A DNA stretch of 36,429 bases, taken from Calditerricola satsumensis (GTDB taxonomy: Bacteria > Bacillota > Bacilli > Calditerricolales > Calditerricolaceae). The notes beneath the pieces were generated by a model that worked only from the letters and a program-made list of their open reading frames with translations, ran no database searches and had not been told where the DNA came from. The stretch lies in contig NZ_BMOF01000020.1 in the NCBI RefSeq assembly GCF_014646935.1, positions 1 to 36,429 of the forward strand. The letters run 5' to 3'. Shown here piece by piece: positions 25,928-35,573 of this stretch. How positions within the stretch are numbered: position 1 is the stretch's first letter; every line of letters starts with the position of its first letter. The translations under genes were made by a program, and so were the position numbers.

Positions 25928-27937
25928 TTAGCGGCCGAGAACGCGCTTGACCGCCGCCACCACATTGTCGGCGGTGAAGCCATACTCCTTCATCACGCGC
26001 GAACCCGGCGCCGAGGCGCCAAAGCGGTCGATGCCGATCACCGTGCCGCGGTCGCCAACGTAGCGCTCCCAGCCCATCGGGTGGGCCGCTTCCACGGCCA
26101 CGCGCGCCGTCACCTCCGGCGGCAGCACCGCACGGCGGTAGTCCTCAGGCTGGGCCTCAAACAGCTCCCAGCTGGGCATGCTGACGACGCGAACGGCAAT
26201 GCCCTCCGCGGCAAGGCGCCGCTTGGCCTCCAGAGCCAGGCTAACCTCGGCCCCCGTGGCGATGAGGATCGCGTCGGGCGTCCCGTTCTCGGCGTCGGCC
26301 AGCACGTAGGCGCCGCGCCGCACGCCGTCGGCGGCACGCTCCGCCGTTCCCGGCAGAACGGGGAGGTTCTGGCGCGACAGCACGAGGGCCACGGGACCCT
26401 CGGCATCGGCGAGGGCGTAGCGCCACGCGGCCACCGTCTCGTTGGCGTCAGCCGGGCGGATCACGGTAAGGTCGGGAATGAGGCGCAGCGACGGGATGTG
26501 CTCAACAGGCTGGTGCGTCGGCCCGTCTTCCCCCACGGCGATGCTGTCGTGGGTGAAGACGTACACCACCGGCTGCTTCATCAGGGCCGACAGGCGAAGG
26601 GCCGGGCGCAGGTAGTCGGAGAAGACGAGGAAGGTGCCGCCGTACACCCGCAGCCCGCCGTGCAAGGCCATGCCGTTCAGCGCGGCGGCCATGGCGAACT
26701 CGCGCACGCCGAACCAGATGTTGCGGCCGGCGTAGTCGTCGGCGGAAAAGACCGGGTAGCCCTTCAGCGTCGTCTGGTTGGAGCTGGCCAGGTCGGCCGA
26801 CCCCCCGATGAGCTCGGGCACGCGCTTCGCCAGGGCGTTGAGCGCTTGTCCCGACGCCGCCCGCGTGGCCAGTTGGGCGCCGGGCTCATAGGACGGCAAG
26901 TCCGCGTCCCAGCCGTCGGGCAGCTCGCCGGCCATCACCCGCTTCAGCTCGGCGGCCAGCTCGGGGTACGCCGCCTCGTACGCGGCCAGGCGCGCGTTCC
27001 ACTCCGCCTCGAGGGCCTGGCCCCGTTCCTTGACCTGGGCGAAATGCTGCCGCACCTCGTCGGGGATGTAGAAGGCGGGCTCCTGCGGCCAGCCATAGAA
27101 CTCCTTGACCCGCTTCACCTCGTCGGGGCCGAGGGGGGCACCGTGGGCCGCCGCCGTACCGCCCTTGTTCGGGCTGCCGTAACCGATGACGGTCTTCACC
27201 TCGATCAGGCTCGGCCGCGCCGTTTCGGCCCGCGCCGCCTCGATGGCCCGGGCGATGGCCTCCAGGTCGTTGCCGTCGTCGACGCGCAGCACCTGCCAGC
27301 CGTAGGCCTCGAAGCGCCGGCGCACGTCCTCGGTGAAGGCCAGCGCCGTTTCGCCGTCGAGGGAGATGTCGTTGGAGTCGTACAGGACGATCAGCTTGCC
27401 CAGCTTAAGGTGGCCGGCCAACGAGGCCGCTTCCGCCGCCACCCCTTCCATCAGGTCGCCGTCGCCGCAGATCACGTAGGTATAGTGGTTAATGATGGCG
27501 TGCCCATCGCGGTTGAAGCGGGCAGCCAGGTGGCGTTCGGCCATGGCCATGCCCACCGCCATGGCGATGCCTTGCCCAAGGGGGCCGGTGGTCGCCTCCA
27601 CGCCGGGCGTGTGGCCGTACTCCGGGTGCCCCGGCGTGCGGCTGCCCCACTGGCGGAAATTTTGCAACTCCTCAAGCGGCAGATCATACCCGCACAAATG
27701 GAGCAAACCGTAGAGCAGCATCGACCCGTGACCGGCGGAAAGCACAAAGCGGTCGCGGTCGAACCACTTCGGGTTGGCCGGGTTGTGGCGCAAAAATTTC
27801 GTCCACAGCACGTAGGCCATGGGGGCCGCGCCCATCGGCATGCCCGGATGGCCCGACTTGGCCTTCTCGATGGCGTCGATGGACAAGGTGCGAAGGGTGG
27901 TGACGGCCAGCTGTTCGATCGAACGGGATGCGATCAT
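25928..27937 (-). CDS. tkt: Transketolase
   Basis: 669 aa, full length. Thiamine-diphosphate enzyme of the pentose phosphate pathway. Motifs: [18 protein letters not shown] (N-terminal His), [12 protein letters not shown], the TPP/Mg site [20 protein letters not shown] ending in NDISLDG, the central [12 protein letters not shown] and [28 protein letters not shown], and the C-terminal [10 protein letters not shown]. The ATG follows AAAGGAGGAAG. It appears to be transcribed alone, with a terminator behind it. In many Bacillales tkt is not beside ccpN, so this may be a local arrangement. Confidence 0.97.
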   Translation of the reverse strand: MIASRSIEQLAVTTLRTLSIDAIEKAKSGHPGMPMGAAPMAYVLWTKFLRHNPANPKWFDRDRFVLSAGHGSMLLYGLLHLCGYDLPLEELQNFRQWGSRTPGHPEYGHTPGVEATTGPLGQGIAMAVGMAMAERHLAARFNRDGHAIINHYTYVICGDGDLMEGVAAEAASLAGHLKLGKLIVLYDSNDISLDGETALAFTEDVRRRFEAYGWQVLRVDDGNDLEAIARAIEAARAETARPSLIEVKTVIGYGSPNKGGTAAAHGAPLGPDEVKRVKEFYGWPQEPAFYIPDEVRQHFAQVKERGQALEAEWNARLAAYEAAYPELAAELKRVMAGELPDGWDADLPSYEPGAQLATRAASGQALNALAKRVPELIGGSADLASSNQTTLKGYPVFSADDYAGRNIWFGVREFAMAAALNGMALHGGLRVYGGTFLVFSDYLRPALRLSALMKQPVVYVFTHDSIAVGEDGPTHQPVEHIPSLRLIPDLTVIRPADANETVAAWRYALADAEGPVALVLSRQNLPVLPGTAERAADGVRRGAYVLADAENGTPDAILIATGAEVSLALEAKRRLAAEGIAVRVVSMPSWELFEAQPEDYRRAVLPPEVTARVAVEAAHPMGWERYVGDRGTVIGIDRFGASAPGSRVMKEYGFTADNVVAAVKRVLGR

Positions 27938-28094
27938 TCGGCGCTTCCTCCTTTGCCACGAATCCTCCTTTATTTTGTCTCACAATCGACCGGGATGGGC
28001 AAGGGGACAGAGACGATGGGTGAAACCTTTTTTGCGCCCCTCCCGTCTGTTGAGGTGAACAATCCGTGACGAGGTCACGAAAGGAGGAACCGCC

Positions 28095-28790
28095 ATGCTC
28101 CGCGTGACGCGCCCCTCGAGGCGAGGCGTGTTCGCCGGCCTCCTTGCCGGCGGTTTGCTCGTGGGCGGCTTGGCCTTCGCCGCCGGCGAGAACGTCATCC
28201 ATCTGCCGGTAACCATCCCGGCATTCCATTGGCAGGTAGACGGACAGCCGGTGAAGACGAGCGATCGCCCGGGCTTCGTGCACAACGGCACCGCCTACGT
28301 GCCGAGCGCCTTCCTGTACAACGGCACCACCTACGTGCCGATCCGCTTCGTCAGCGAGCTGCTCGGCTACAGCATTACCTATGATCCACAAACAAAGACC
28401 ATCTCCATCGACACCAAGCGAGGAGGGAAGGAAGCCATTCCCTACCGCGTGATCCCGCGCCACGACGCGCCGCCGGACATCCAGCAGTGGATCGATCGCC
28501 ATTTCCGGAACGAAGGAGCGTACGTCTCCCGCACGGCGGACGCCACCTACGTCCTCATCTCCCGGGGGGAAAAGCCGACGGCCGGCTACGGCATCGCCGT
28601 CCAAGCGGTGACCTGCAAAGACGGGGGCATCGTCGTGACGGTACGGACCATCGATCCCCAACCGGGCGACATCGTCGCCGAAGTGATCACCTACCCGCAC
28701 GTGGTGGTGAAGCTGGACGCCCAGTCGAAACCGATTCGCGTCGTCACGACCGACGGGCGGGAGATTCCGCTCCAAGAGGCGGAACGCTGA
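28095..28790 (+). CDS. Exported stalk-domain/PrcB-like protein
   Basis: 231 aa. An N-terminal signal/anchor (RRGVFAGLLAGGLLVGGLAFAAG) is followed by a copper-amine-oxidase-N-like stalk domain (residues about 50-115) with two near-repeats: NGTAYVPSAFLYNGTTYVPI and RFVSELLGYSITYDPQTKTI. The C-terminal half (about 125-230; TYVLISRGEKPTAGYGIAV) resembles the PrcB protease-complex C-terminal fold. The start has AAAGGAGGAA upstream. It stands alone, divergent from tkt and convergent with glpP. It is probably a cell-surface binding protein; the partner is unknown. Confidence 0.75.
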   Translation: MLRVTRPSRRGVFAGLLAGGLLVGGLAFAAGENVIHLPVTIPAFHWQVDGQPVKTSDRPGFVHNGTAYVPSAFLYNGTTYVPIRFVSELLGYSITYDPQTKTISIDTKRGGKEAIPYRVIPRHDAPPDIQQWIDRHFRNEGAYVSRTADATYVLISRGEKPTAGYGIAVQAVTCKDGGIVVTVRTIDPQPGDIVAEVITYPHVVVKLDAQSKPIRVVTTDGREIPLQEAER

Positions 28791-28822
28791 CCGCACGAAC
28801 GGAGTGGCAAACGGCCTCTCGC

Positions 28823-29398
28823 TCACCCGCCGGCGGAGGCGCGGTGGCGAAACGCCTCCCACAGTTCCCGGTTCGACGTCGTCACCGCCGTGGCGCCCGC
28901 CGCCAGGGCTTGCTCCACGTCGTCCACCGTTTCGATCAGCCCGCCGGCAAAAACGGGCACGCGCGTGCGTTCGGCGATGCGGCGGATGACCCGCGGAATG
29001 ACGCCGGGCAACACCTCGACAAAATCCGGTTGGGCGTTTTCCAAGAGCTGAAAGCTCGTTTCCAGGGCCATCGAGTCGAGAAGGAAGATGCGCTGGATGC
29101 CCAACACGCCATGCTTTCTCGCCGCCTGCACCACCTGTTTGCGCGTGGAGATGATGCCGGCCGGCTTCACCTGCTGGGCCAAAAACACCGCCGCCGCCTC
29201 GTCGGCTTTGAGGCCGGCAATCAGGTCGGCATGCAAAAGCAGCTCCTTCCCCCGCTTGCGAGCGTACGCCACCAGCTGCTTCACGTGGCCGAGATGGGCC
29301 TCCAGCAAAATGAGGTAGCGGTACTCCATGTCCATCAGGCGCTCGAAATCCTTCAGCTGCCGAATGGCGGGAATGAGCGGCTGCGACCACTTCTCCAT
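28823..29398 (-). CDS. glpP: Glycerol-3-phosphate responsive antiterminator GlpP
   Basis: 191 aa, the normal length. An RNA-binding antiterminator with a TIM-barrel-like fold that needs glycerol-3-phosphate. Motifs are QPLIPAIRQLKDFER at the start, HADLIAGLKADEAAAVFL, GIISTRKQVVQAA, PDFVEVLPGVIPRVI and PVFAGGLIETVDDVEQAL. The ATG has AAGGGGGC upstream. It follows glpD by 43 nt with no promoter or terminator visible, so it is expressed from the operon it should activate. In B. subtilis glpP lies first, before glpFK. Confidence 0.93.
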   Translation of the reverse strand: MEKWSQPLIPAIRQLKDFERLMDMEYRYLILLEAHLGHVKQLVAYARKRGKELLLHADLIAGLKADEAAAVFLAQQVKPAGIISTRKQVVQAARKHGVLGIQRIFLLDSMALETSFQLLENAQPDFVEVLPGVIPRVIRRIAERTRVPVFAGGLIETVDDVEQALAAGATAVTTSNRELWEAFRHRASAGG

Positions 29399-29441
29399 CG
29401 GTATGCCCCCTTGGCAAGCCCTTCGTTTTCCGTCGGTTTCG

Positions 29442-31124
29442 TTACCCGTTCGACACCCGGTTCGTCCTTCCTGCCCGCCGCGCGTGCGCCAGTTCTGCTT
29501 CCAATTCCTGGTGATACCGGTCGGCTTCCTGGGGCGACCAGCCGAACAGCTCGCCCATCCACCGGACGACGCCCTCGGCCACCTTCTCGCAGCGCGGCCG
29601 GTCAAAGAGGAGCATCCCCGTGCGGCGGATAAGCACGTCGGCCGGCGTGACGGCCATCTCCGCCTCCACCCCGTACAGCACCTCCAGGGCCAGACCCAGG
29701 GGCAGATTGTGGCGCGCAGATGCCTCGCGAGCCCGTTGGATGCCGGCCAGCACCGCCGGGGTGTTGGACCCGTACCGCCGCGCCAGCTGTTCGGCCTCTT
29801 CCGGGGAGAGTCCGCGCGATACGCCTTCGCGCGTTCCGTTGCGGACGGCATCGGAAAGCCCCTCGGGCCCGCCCACATCGCCGCCGGACAGCGGCACGCG
29901 GTCGGTGATGCAGGGGCCAACGCGGCGCCCTTCCTCTTCGCCAAGCCGCCGGCACACGAGGTCGACGACGCGCTCGGCCATCTTGCGGAAGCCGGTCAGC
30001 TTCCCCCCGGCGATGGTGATGAGCCCTGTCGGCGAGACGAAGATCTCGTCGCGGCGGGACAGCTCCGACGGCGCCTTCCCCTCCTCGTGCAGGAGCGGCC
30101 TGAGGCCGGCCCAGCACGACTCCACATCCTCCGGGCGCAGGTGGACGGTCGGAAACATGTCGTTCACCGCTCGCAGCAAGTAATCGCGGTCTTCCGGCGT
30201 CACCTCGGGGTGTTCCAGGGACCCGTGGTAGTCGGTGTCCGTCGTCCCGATGTACGTCTTGCCGTCGCGGGGGATGGCGAACACCATCCGCCCGTCGAAC
30301 ACGTCGAAGTAGACGGCCTGGCGCACGGGGAAGCGTTCATGGGGCACCACCAGGTGGACGCCCTTCGTCAGGTGCAGCCGCTTGCCCGTCAGCGAGCCGT
30401 CCTTCTCGCGCAGCCGGTCGACCCACGGCCCGGCGGCGTTGACGACGTGCTTGGCCCGGATCGCGTAGGTTTCCCCGCTTAGCCGGTCGCAAACGACGGC
30501 CCCGGCCACGCGCCCCCCTTCGTAGAGGAAGTCCACCGCTTCGGCGTAGTTGACGGCCAGCGCTCCCCTGGCCGCGGCCGCCTTGAGCACCTCGAGGGTC
30601 AGGCGGGCGTCGTCGGTGCGGTACTCGGTATACAGGATGGCCCCTTTCAGCCGCTCGGCGGGAAGCAGCGGCTCGGCGGCCAGGGCCTCCTCGCGCGACA
30701 GCACGCGCCGCCGCTCGGCCCTCTTCACGCCCGCCAGCCGGTCGTACAGCCACACGCCGAAGGAGGCGCTGAAGCGGCCCAACGAGCCGCCCTTCACCAC
30801 CGGCAGGAGCATGGGTTCCGGGTGCACCACATGTGGCGCGTTGCGGTACACGATGGCCCGCTCCCGCCCCACCTCGCGCACGAGCCCAATTTCCCCCTGC
30901 TTGAGGTAGCGCAGCCCGCCGTGGATCAGCTTCGTCGACCGGCTCGACGTTCCCGCGGCGAAATCCTGCTTCTCCACCAGCCCCACCCGCAGCCCGCGCA
31001 GCACGGCGTCCCAGGCGATGCCGGCCCCGGTGATGCCGCCGCCGATGACGAGCACGTCGAGGGGCTTTTCCGCCATTTCCTGCAACATCGTCGTCCGCTG
31101 TGTCGCCGCAAAGCGAACGCCCAT
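29442..31124 (-). CDS. glpD: Aerobic glycerol-3-phosphate dehydrogenase
   Basis: 560 aa. FAD-dependent membrane-associated enzyme oxidising glycerol-3-phosphate to dihydroxyacetone phosphate and feeding electrons to quinone. The FAD loop is VIGGGITGAGIAWDA; GTSSRSTKLIHGGLRYL, IGTTDTDYHG and SWAGLRPL-type motifs (CWAGLRPLLHEEG) are present, as is the C-terminal DAP_C domain (about 400-540). The ATG follows AGGAGGGAT. It has its own promoter and a leader with a terminator and the motif shared with glpF. Confidence 0.97.
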   Translation of the reverse strand: MGVRFAATQRTTMLQEMAEKPLDVLVIGGGITGAGIAWDAVLRGLRVGLVEKQDFAAGTSSRSTKLIHGGLRYLKQGEIGLVREVGRERAIVYRNAPHVVHPEPMLLPVVKGGSLGRFSASFGVWLYDRLAGVKRAERRRVLSREEALAAEPLLPAERLKGAILYTEYRTDDARLTLEVLKAAAARGALAVNYAEAVDFLYEGGRVAGAVVCDRLSGETYAIRAKHVVNAAGPWVDRLREKDGSLTGKRLHLTKGVHLVVPHERFPVRQAVYFDVFDGRMVFAIPRDGKTYIGTTDTDYHGSLEHPEVTPEDRDYLLRAVNDMFPTVHLRPEDVESCWAGLRPLLHEEGKAPSELSRRDEIFVSPTGLITIAGGKLTGFRKMAERVVDLVCRRLGEEEGRRVGPCITDRVPLSGGDVGGPEGLSDAVRNGTREGVSRGLSPEEAEQLARRYGSNTPAVLAGIQRAREASARHNLPLGLALEVLYGVEAEMAVTPADVLIRRTGMLLFDRPRCEKVAEGVVRWMGELFGWSPQEADRYHQELEAELAHARRAGRTNRVSNG

Positions 31125-31175
31125 GGATCATCCCTCCTGCCTTAGTCGGTATGGACAAGGAAGCCGGTTCGCATA

Positions 31176-31219
31176 CAAAAAGGCCACATTCGCCCCCTCC
31201 TCGAGGGCGATGTGGCCTT
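31176..31219 (-). terminator. Leader terminator upstream of glpD
   Basis: Minus strand AAGGCCACATCGCCC pairs with GGGCGA(A)TGTGGCCTT (one bulge), followed by a TTTTTG tail. It lies 52 nt upstream of the glpD start codon, directly after the motif at 31220-31239. This is the expected target of GlpP antitermination. Confidence 0.85.
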
Positions 31220-31239
31220 CTCCGCGTCTCCGCACCATC
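31220..31239 (-). promoter_or_regulatory. Predicted GlpP target motif in glpD leader
   Basis: Minus strand GATGGTGCGGAGACGCGGAG. It differs from the glpF leader motif at 33957-33975 by a single inserted G. The motif directly abuts and probably overlaps the 5' arm of the terminator. Confidence 0.7.
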
Positions 31240-31259
31240 ATGTTGTCGCCTTCCCTTAC

Positions 31260-31289
31260 AGCATAGGCAAGAGGACAGCGGGCTGTCAA
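31260..31289 (-). promoter_or_regulatory. Sigma-A promoter of glpD
   Basis: Minus strand TTGACA (31284-31289, perfect), an 18-nt spacer, and TATGCT (31260-31265). The predicted start lies about 10-15 nt before the GlpP motif. Confidence 0.7.
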
Positions 31290-31370
31290 CGCGCCAGCGG
31301 CGGGAATCCCGCAGCGGTTGGGCCGCCCCGCCGCCCGACGCGTCCGATGCACTGGCGCCAACGCCCCCGG

Positions 31371-32921
<1,551 letters not shown>

Positions 32922-33755
32922 TTACCGCGTTGCGACCACGCCCGTCGGTTTGGCGCGTCGGGCCGACCGCCTCCGCAGAACGCTGACGAGCGCCACCGCC
33001 GCCGTGATGCCGCCCAGCGCCACGCCCGGGGCGAGCGCGACGGCTTTACCCCCGAAGAGCCACGCGTGGGCCCAACCGCCCAAAAGGCCGCCGATCACGG
33101 GCCCGATCACGGGGATCCACGCGTACGACCAGTCGGAGGGGCCTTTGCCGGGGATGGGCAGGAGGGCGTGGGCCAAGCGGGGACCCAGGTCGCGCGCCGG
33201 GTTGATGGCATACCCTGTGGTGCCCCCGAGGGACAGGCCAATGCTCACGACCAAGAGCCCCACAAGCAGCGGGTTCAGCCCCTCCGCCAATCGGTTGGCC
33301 CCAATGGCCAGCACGCCAAAAACCAACACAAAGGTCCCGATGATTTCGCTGAGCAAATTGGCGCTCCAGTCGCGTATGGCCGGGCCGGTGGCAAACACGG
33401 CCAGCTTGGTTGCCGGATCGCCGGTTTTCTCCCAATGCGGCAGGTAGTGCAGCCACACCAGCACTGCGCCGCAGAAGGCCCCGAGCAGCTGCGCCAGCAC
33501 ATAGCCCGGGACCTTCTCCCATGGAAAACCGCCCGTCAAGGCCAGGGCCAGGGTCACCGCCGGGTTGAGGTGGGCGCCGCTCACCTCGCCCACGGCGTAC
33601 ACGGCGACGGCCACCGCCAGCCCCCATCCCACGGTGATGGCCAGCCATCCGGCTTGCTCGGCCTTGGACTGTTTGAGGCACACGCCGGCGACGATGCCGC
33701 CGCCCAGCAAGATCAAGAGCAGGGTTCCCACGAATTCGCCGAGGTGCGGGGACAC
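32922..33755 (-). CDS. glpF: Glycerol uptake facilitator
   Basis: 277 aa. MIP-family channel with six TM helices. The two half-helix motifs are [12 protein letters not shown] and [13 protein letters not shown]; Asp after NPAR marks the glycerol-conducting branch. The GTG at 33755 is preferred, with GGAAGGAGG at 7 nt; the longer frame to 33788 lies in the leader. The C-terminal tail is basic. It is the first gene of glpF-glpK and follows a GlpP-type leader. Confidence 0.95.
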   Translation of the reverse strand: MSPHLGEFVGTLLLILLGGGIVAGVCLKQSKAEQAGWLAITVGWGLAVAVAVYAVGEVSGAHLNPAVTLALALTGGFPWEKVPGYVLAQLLGAFCGAVLVWLHYLPHWEKTGDPATKLAVFATGPAIRDWSANLLSEIIGTFVLVFGVLAIGANRLAEGLNPLLVGLLVVSIGLSLGGTTGYAINPARDLGPRLAHALLPIPGKGPSDWSYAWIPVIGPVIGGLLGGWAHAWLFGGKAVALAPGVALGGITAAVALVSVLRRRSARRAKPTGVVATR

Positions 33756-33910
33756 GCTTCCGCCTCCTTCCAAATCCGGAATGCGCAATCGGGAATGCGT
33801 TTCCGCGCGAATGAATGCGCTTTCATCCTTTGCAGCACGCGCCGGCTACGCGGCGGTGTCGGTTGCCTCTCTTTCATGCGCCGCCTCTGTCACCTCCCCG
33901 ATCGCAAACG

Positions 33911-33958
33911 AAAAAGAGAAGACCCCTCCCTACGGCGTGCAGGGAATCGGTCTTCTCT
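33911..33958 (-). terminator. Leader terminator upstream of glpF
   Basis: Minus strand AGAGAAGACC pairs with GGTCTTCTCT, with an inner TCCCT/AGGGA stem, followed by TTTTTCG. It lies about 155 nt before the glpF start and just behind the shared leader motif. Confidence 0.85.
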
Positions 33959-33975
33959 CCGCGTCTCCGACCATC
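33957..33975 (-). promoter_or_regulatory. Predicted GlpP target motif in glpF leader
   Basis: Minus strand GATGGTCGGAGACGCGGAG, matching the glpD leader except for one base, at the same place relative to promoter and terminator. Confidence 0.7.
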
Positions 33976-33992
33976 TGAACTTTTCAAGAATT

Positions 33993-34022
33993 GTTGTACA
34001 CGCTTTCAGGTCGGTTTGTCAA
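33993..34022 (-). promoter_or_regulatory. Sigma-A promoter of glpFK
   Basis: Minus strand TTGACA (34017-34022, perfect), an 18-nt spacer, and TACAAC (33993-33998). The ISL3 element ends 8 bp upstream of the -35. Confidence 0.65.
33995..34008 (-). promoter_or_regulatory. CcpA cre-like site in glpF promoter
   Basis: TGAAAGCGTGTACA on the minus strand fits TGWAANCGNTNWCA with one mismatch (G for T at position 10). It overlaps the -10 and spacer, a position suited to repression. B. subtilis glpFK also has a cre. Confidence 0.6.
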
Positions 34023-34030
34023 GGGGTGGG

Positions 34031-35355
34031 GGCTCTAGGTCAATAATTGTGGATGGGAGGTCAACCAAGCCAAGGGTATAAAAGCGAGGAGCATCTTTCG
34101 CACATAGATCTCACGGTTACGGAAGCCGTAGCTGATTCGTTTGAGCAGCTTGATCTTGGTGTGCACGCCTTCCGTGTAGCCGTTCGAAACACGCCAGGTG
34201 TGGTAGGCCAGAATCGCCTCGCGCCAGCGGCGGAGCGTGCGTCCCCACTGCAGGAGCGCGGCATCGCTTGCCGACTGGGCCTCAAAGATCACGCGGTCTA
34301 GGATGGCTGCGGCTTCGTCTCGATTGGAAGCACGGTAAACGTCTCGCAGCTGCTCTTTGACCCAGTGAAAGTGGGCCACGTTCTTGTGATGCTTCCGAAT
34401 GGCGGCAAGCTGGGCAGCTTGGCGTTCGGTGAGGTCGTTCTCGTTCTTCAAAAGCGGCCAGCGCCTCAGGCGCACCCCGGTCACCTGCTGTTCCACTAGC
34501 CGTGCTTCGTCAACCCGCCGATTCGCGTCCTGGATGACGTGAAACGGATCCGCCACGATGACAGCGCCGGGCAAAGCGCGCTTCACGGCATGACGCCAAG
34601 CATCCTTCAGGTCGATGCACACGGCCTGAATCCGCTGACGAACCGTCTCCGGCAGCTGGCGCAAAAAGCGCTCCAGCGTTTTCATGCGGTCATCCGGCAA
34701 GATGGCCAAAAGGCGCCGTTTTGGCCATACGCACGTGACCGTAACCATCATGTCACGGCCACGATAGCTGTGTTCATCGATGCTCAGCACGAAGGCATCG
34801 ACATCCCGGAGGGCTTCCTCGAGATTTACCTGCTGACCTACGTACCGAAGGAGCAGACGGCGCAAGGTGCTGGCGCTTGTCCCGCTTTCCTGGGCGGCAC
34901 GATGAAAACTGCCCGCTTTCAGGCGCTGGAGCAAAAGGGCTTCGGCCCGTTCGGTCCTGCGTGCCCAGGGGCGAATACCAGGAAAGCGTTCAGTGAACAC
35001 TTTTCGACAGGCCGTGCACTGGAAGCGCCGGGGACGTACCCAGAGGTAAACCGGTTTCTCGTTGCACCAGGTGTGCAGCTTCCGTTTCCATTCACATGCA
35101 CGATCGTAGACGCGGCGTGTCAGCTGTCCACAATCCGGACACCGCGCTTCCTTACGCGGCCGACCGGCGTAGATGTGAATACCATCGGATTGATGCACGA
35201 TACGGTAAACAATCCACGATTGTAAGCCGAACATTTCTGCGGTAAGCTTGTTCATAGGCGGTCGCGAGCCTCCTTCGGGATGTGGTGCGCTTAACTATCC
35301 CTTGGCTCGTCGACCGCCTTTTCCTCTTAGAACCCACACTTTTTAGCGTAGAGCC
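34031..35355 (-). mobile_element. ISL3-family insertion sequence
   Basis: 1325 bp. The ends GGCTCTA (34031) and TAGAGCC (ending 35355) are inverted repeats that continue imperfectly for about 25 bases, as usual in ISL3 elements. It contains one intact transposase. No matching 8-bp flanking direct repeats are seen (GGGGTGGG left, GAGGGCTT right), so the original target duplication has been lost or the ends are slightly misplaced. Confidence 0.8.
34035..35255 (-). CDS. ISL3-family transposase
   Basis: 406 aa, intact. An N-terminal zinc-binding region (CPDCGQLTRRVYDRACEWKR, then CTACRKVF) is followed by a helix-turn-helix (RAAQESGTSASTLRRLL). The DDE catalytic domain is seen in LSIDEHSYRG, VIVADPFHVIQDANRRVDEA and the C-terminal SNGYTEGVHTKIKLLKRISY with the final Glu. 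The stop TAG uses bases of the terminal inverted repeat. AAGGAGG lies about 13 nt before the ATG, which is far; translation may be kept low. The apparent intactness suggests recent activity. Confidence 0.93.
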   Translation of the reverse strand: MNKLTAEMFGLQSWIVYRIVHQSDGIHIYAGRPRKEARCPDCGQLTRRVYDRACEWKRKLHTWCNEKPVYLWVRPRRFQCTACRKVFTERFPGIRPWARRTERAEALLLQRLKAGSFHRAAQESGTSASTLRRLLLRYVGQQVNLEEALRDVDAFVLSIDEHSYRGRDMMVTVTCVWPKRRLLAILPDDRMKTLERFLRQLPETVRQRIQAVCIDLKDAWRHAVKRALPGAVIVADPFHVIQDANRRVDEARLVEQQVTGVRLRRWPLLKNENDLTERQAAQLAAIRKHHKNVAHFHWVKEQLRDVYRASNRDEAAAILDRVIFEAQSASDAALLQWGRTLRRWREAILAYHTWRVSNGYTEGVHTKIKLLKRISYGFRNREIYVRKMLLAFIPLAWLTSHPQLLT

Positions 35356-35464
35356 GAGGGCTTTATCCTCTCTTCTGCATTCATGCTTCGATAGCGGCCC
35401 CATTACGAAATGTAATGTCTTGTACCATTCAAAGCGGTTTCCACACCCGTTTATACGGGTCACG
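35356..35464. other. Spacer between the two insertion sequences
   Basis: 109 bp with two small palindromes: CATTAC-GAAAT-GTAATG (35400-35416) and ACCCGT-TTAT-ACGGGT. There is no T-tract, ORF or recognised site. Confidence 0.5.
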
Positions 35465-35470
35465 TGTCAA

Positions 35471-35492
35471 CTCACATAAAAACCTAACCGAA
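35471..35492. repeat. IS terminal 22-bp motif, outer copy
   Basis: CTCACATAAAAACCTAACCG plus AA. Identical to the reverse complement of 30-51. Confidence 0.75.
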
Positions 35493-35505
35493 GTGAAACC
35501 GATCC

Positions 35506-35527
35506 CTCACGTAAAAACCTAACCGAA
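35506..35527. repeat. IS terminal 22-bp motif, inner copy
   Basis: The same motif with G for A at the sixth base (CTCACGTAAAAACC), 35 bp inside the outer copy. Confidence 0.75.
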
Positions 35528-35573
35528 TACTCTTGGCAAGAGGCTCCCTCAGGTAGGAAAATGGAGTTGAGGT

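Noticed and set aside
24140-28069. 1309-codon open frame on the plus strand
   Set aside because: Antisense to the PPDK regulator, ccpN and tkt, all clearly coding. It is a GC-rich shadow frame with low-complexity His/Arg/Gly sequence and no recognisable domain.
27938-28094. Possible riboswitch or T-box before tkt
   Set aside because: No T-box (TGGNACCGCG), TPP or other conserved riboswitch core was found, and there is no terminator near the start.
35395-35464. Attachment site or terminator between the two IS elements
   Set aside because: Two short palindromes are present, but there is no T-tract, integrase or repeated core.
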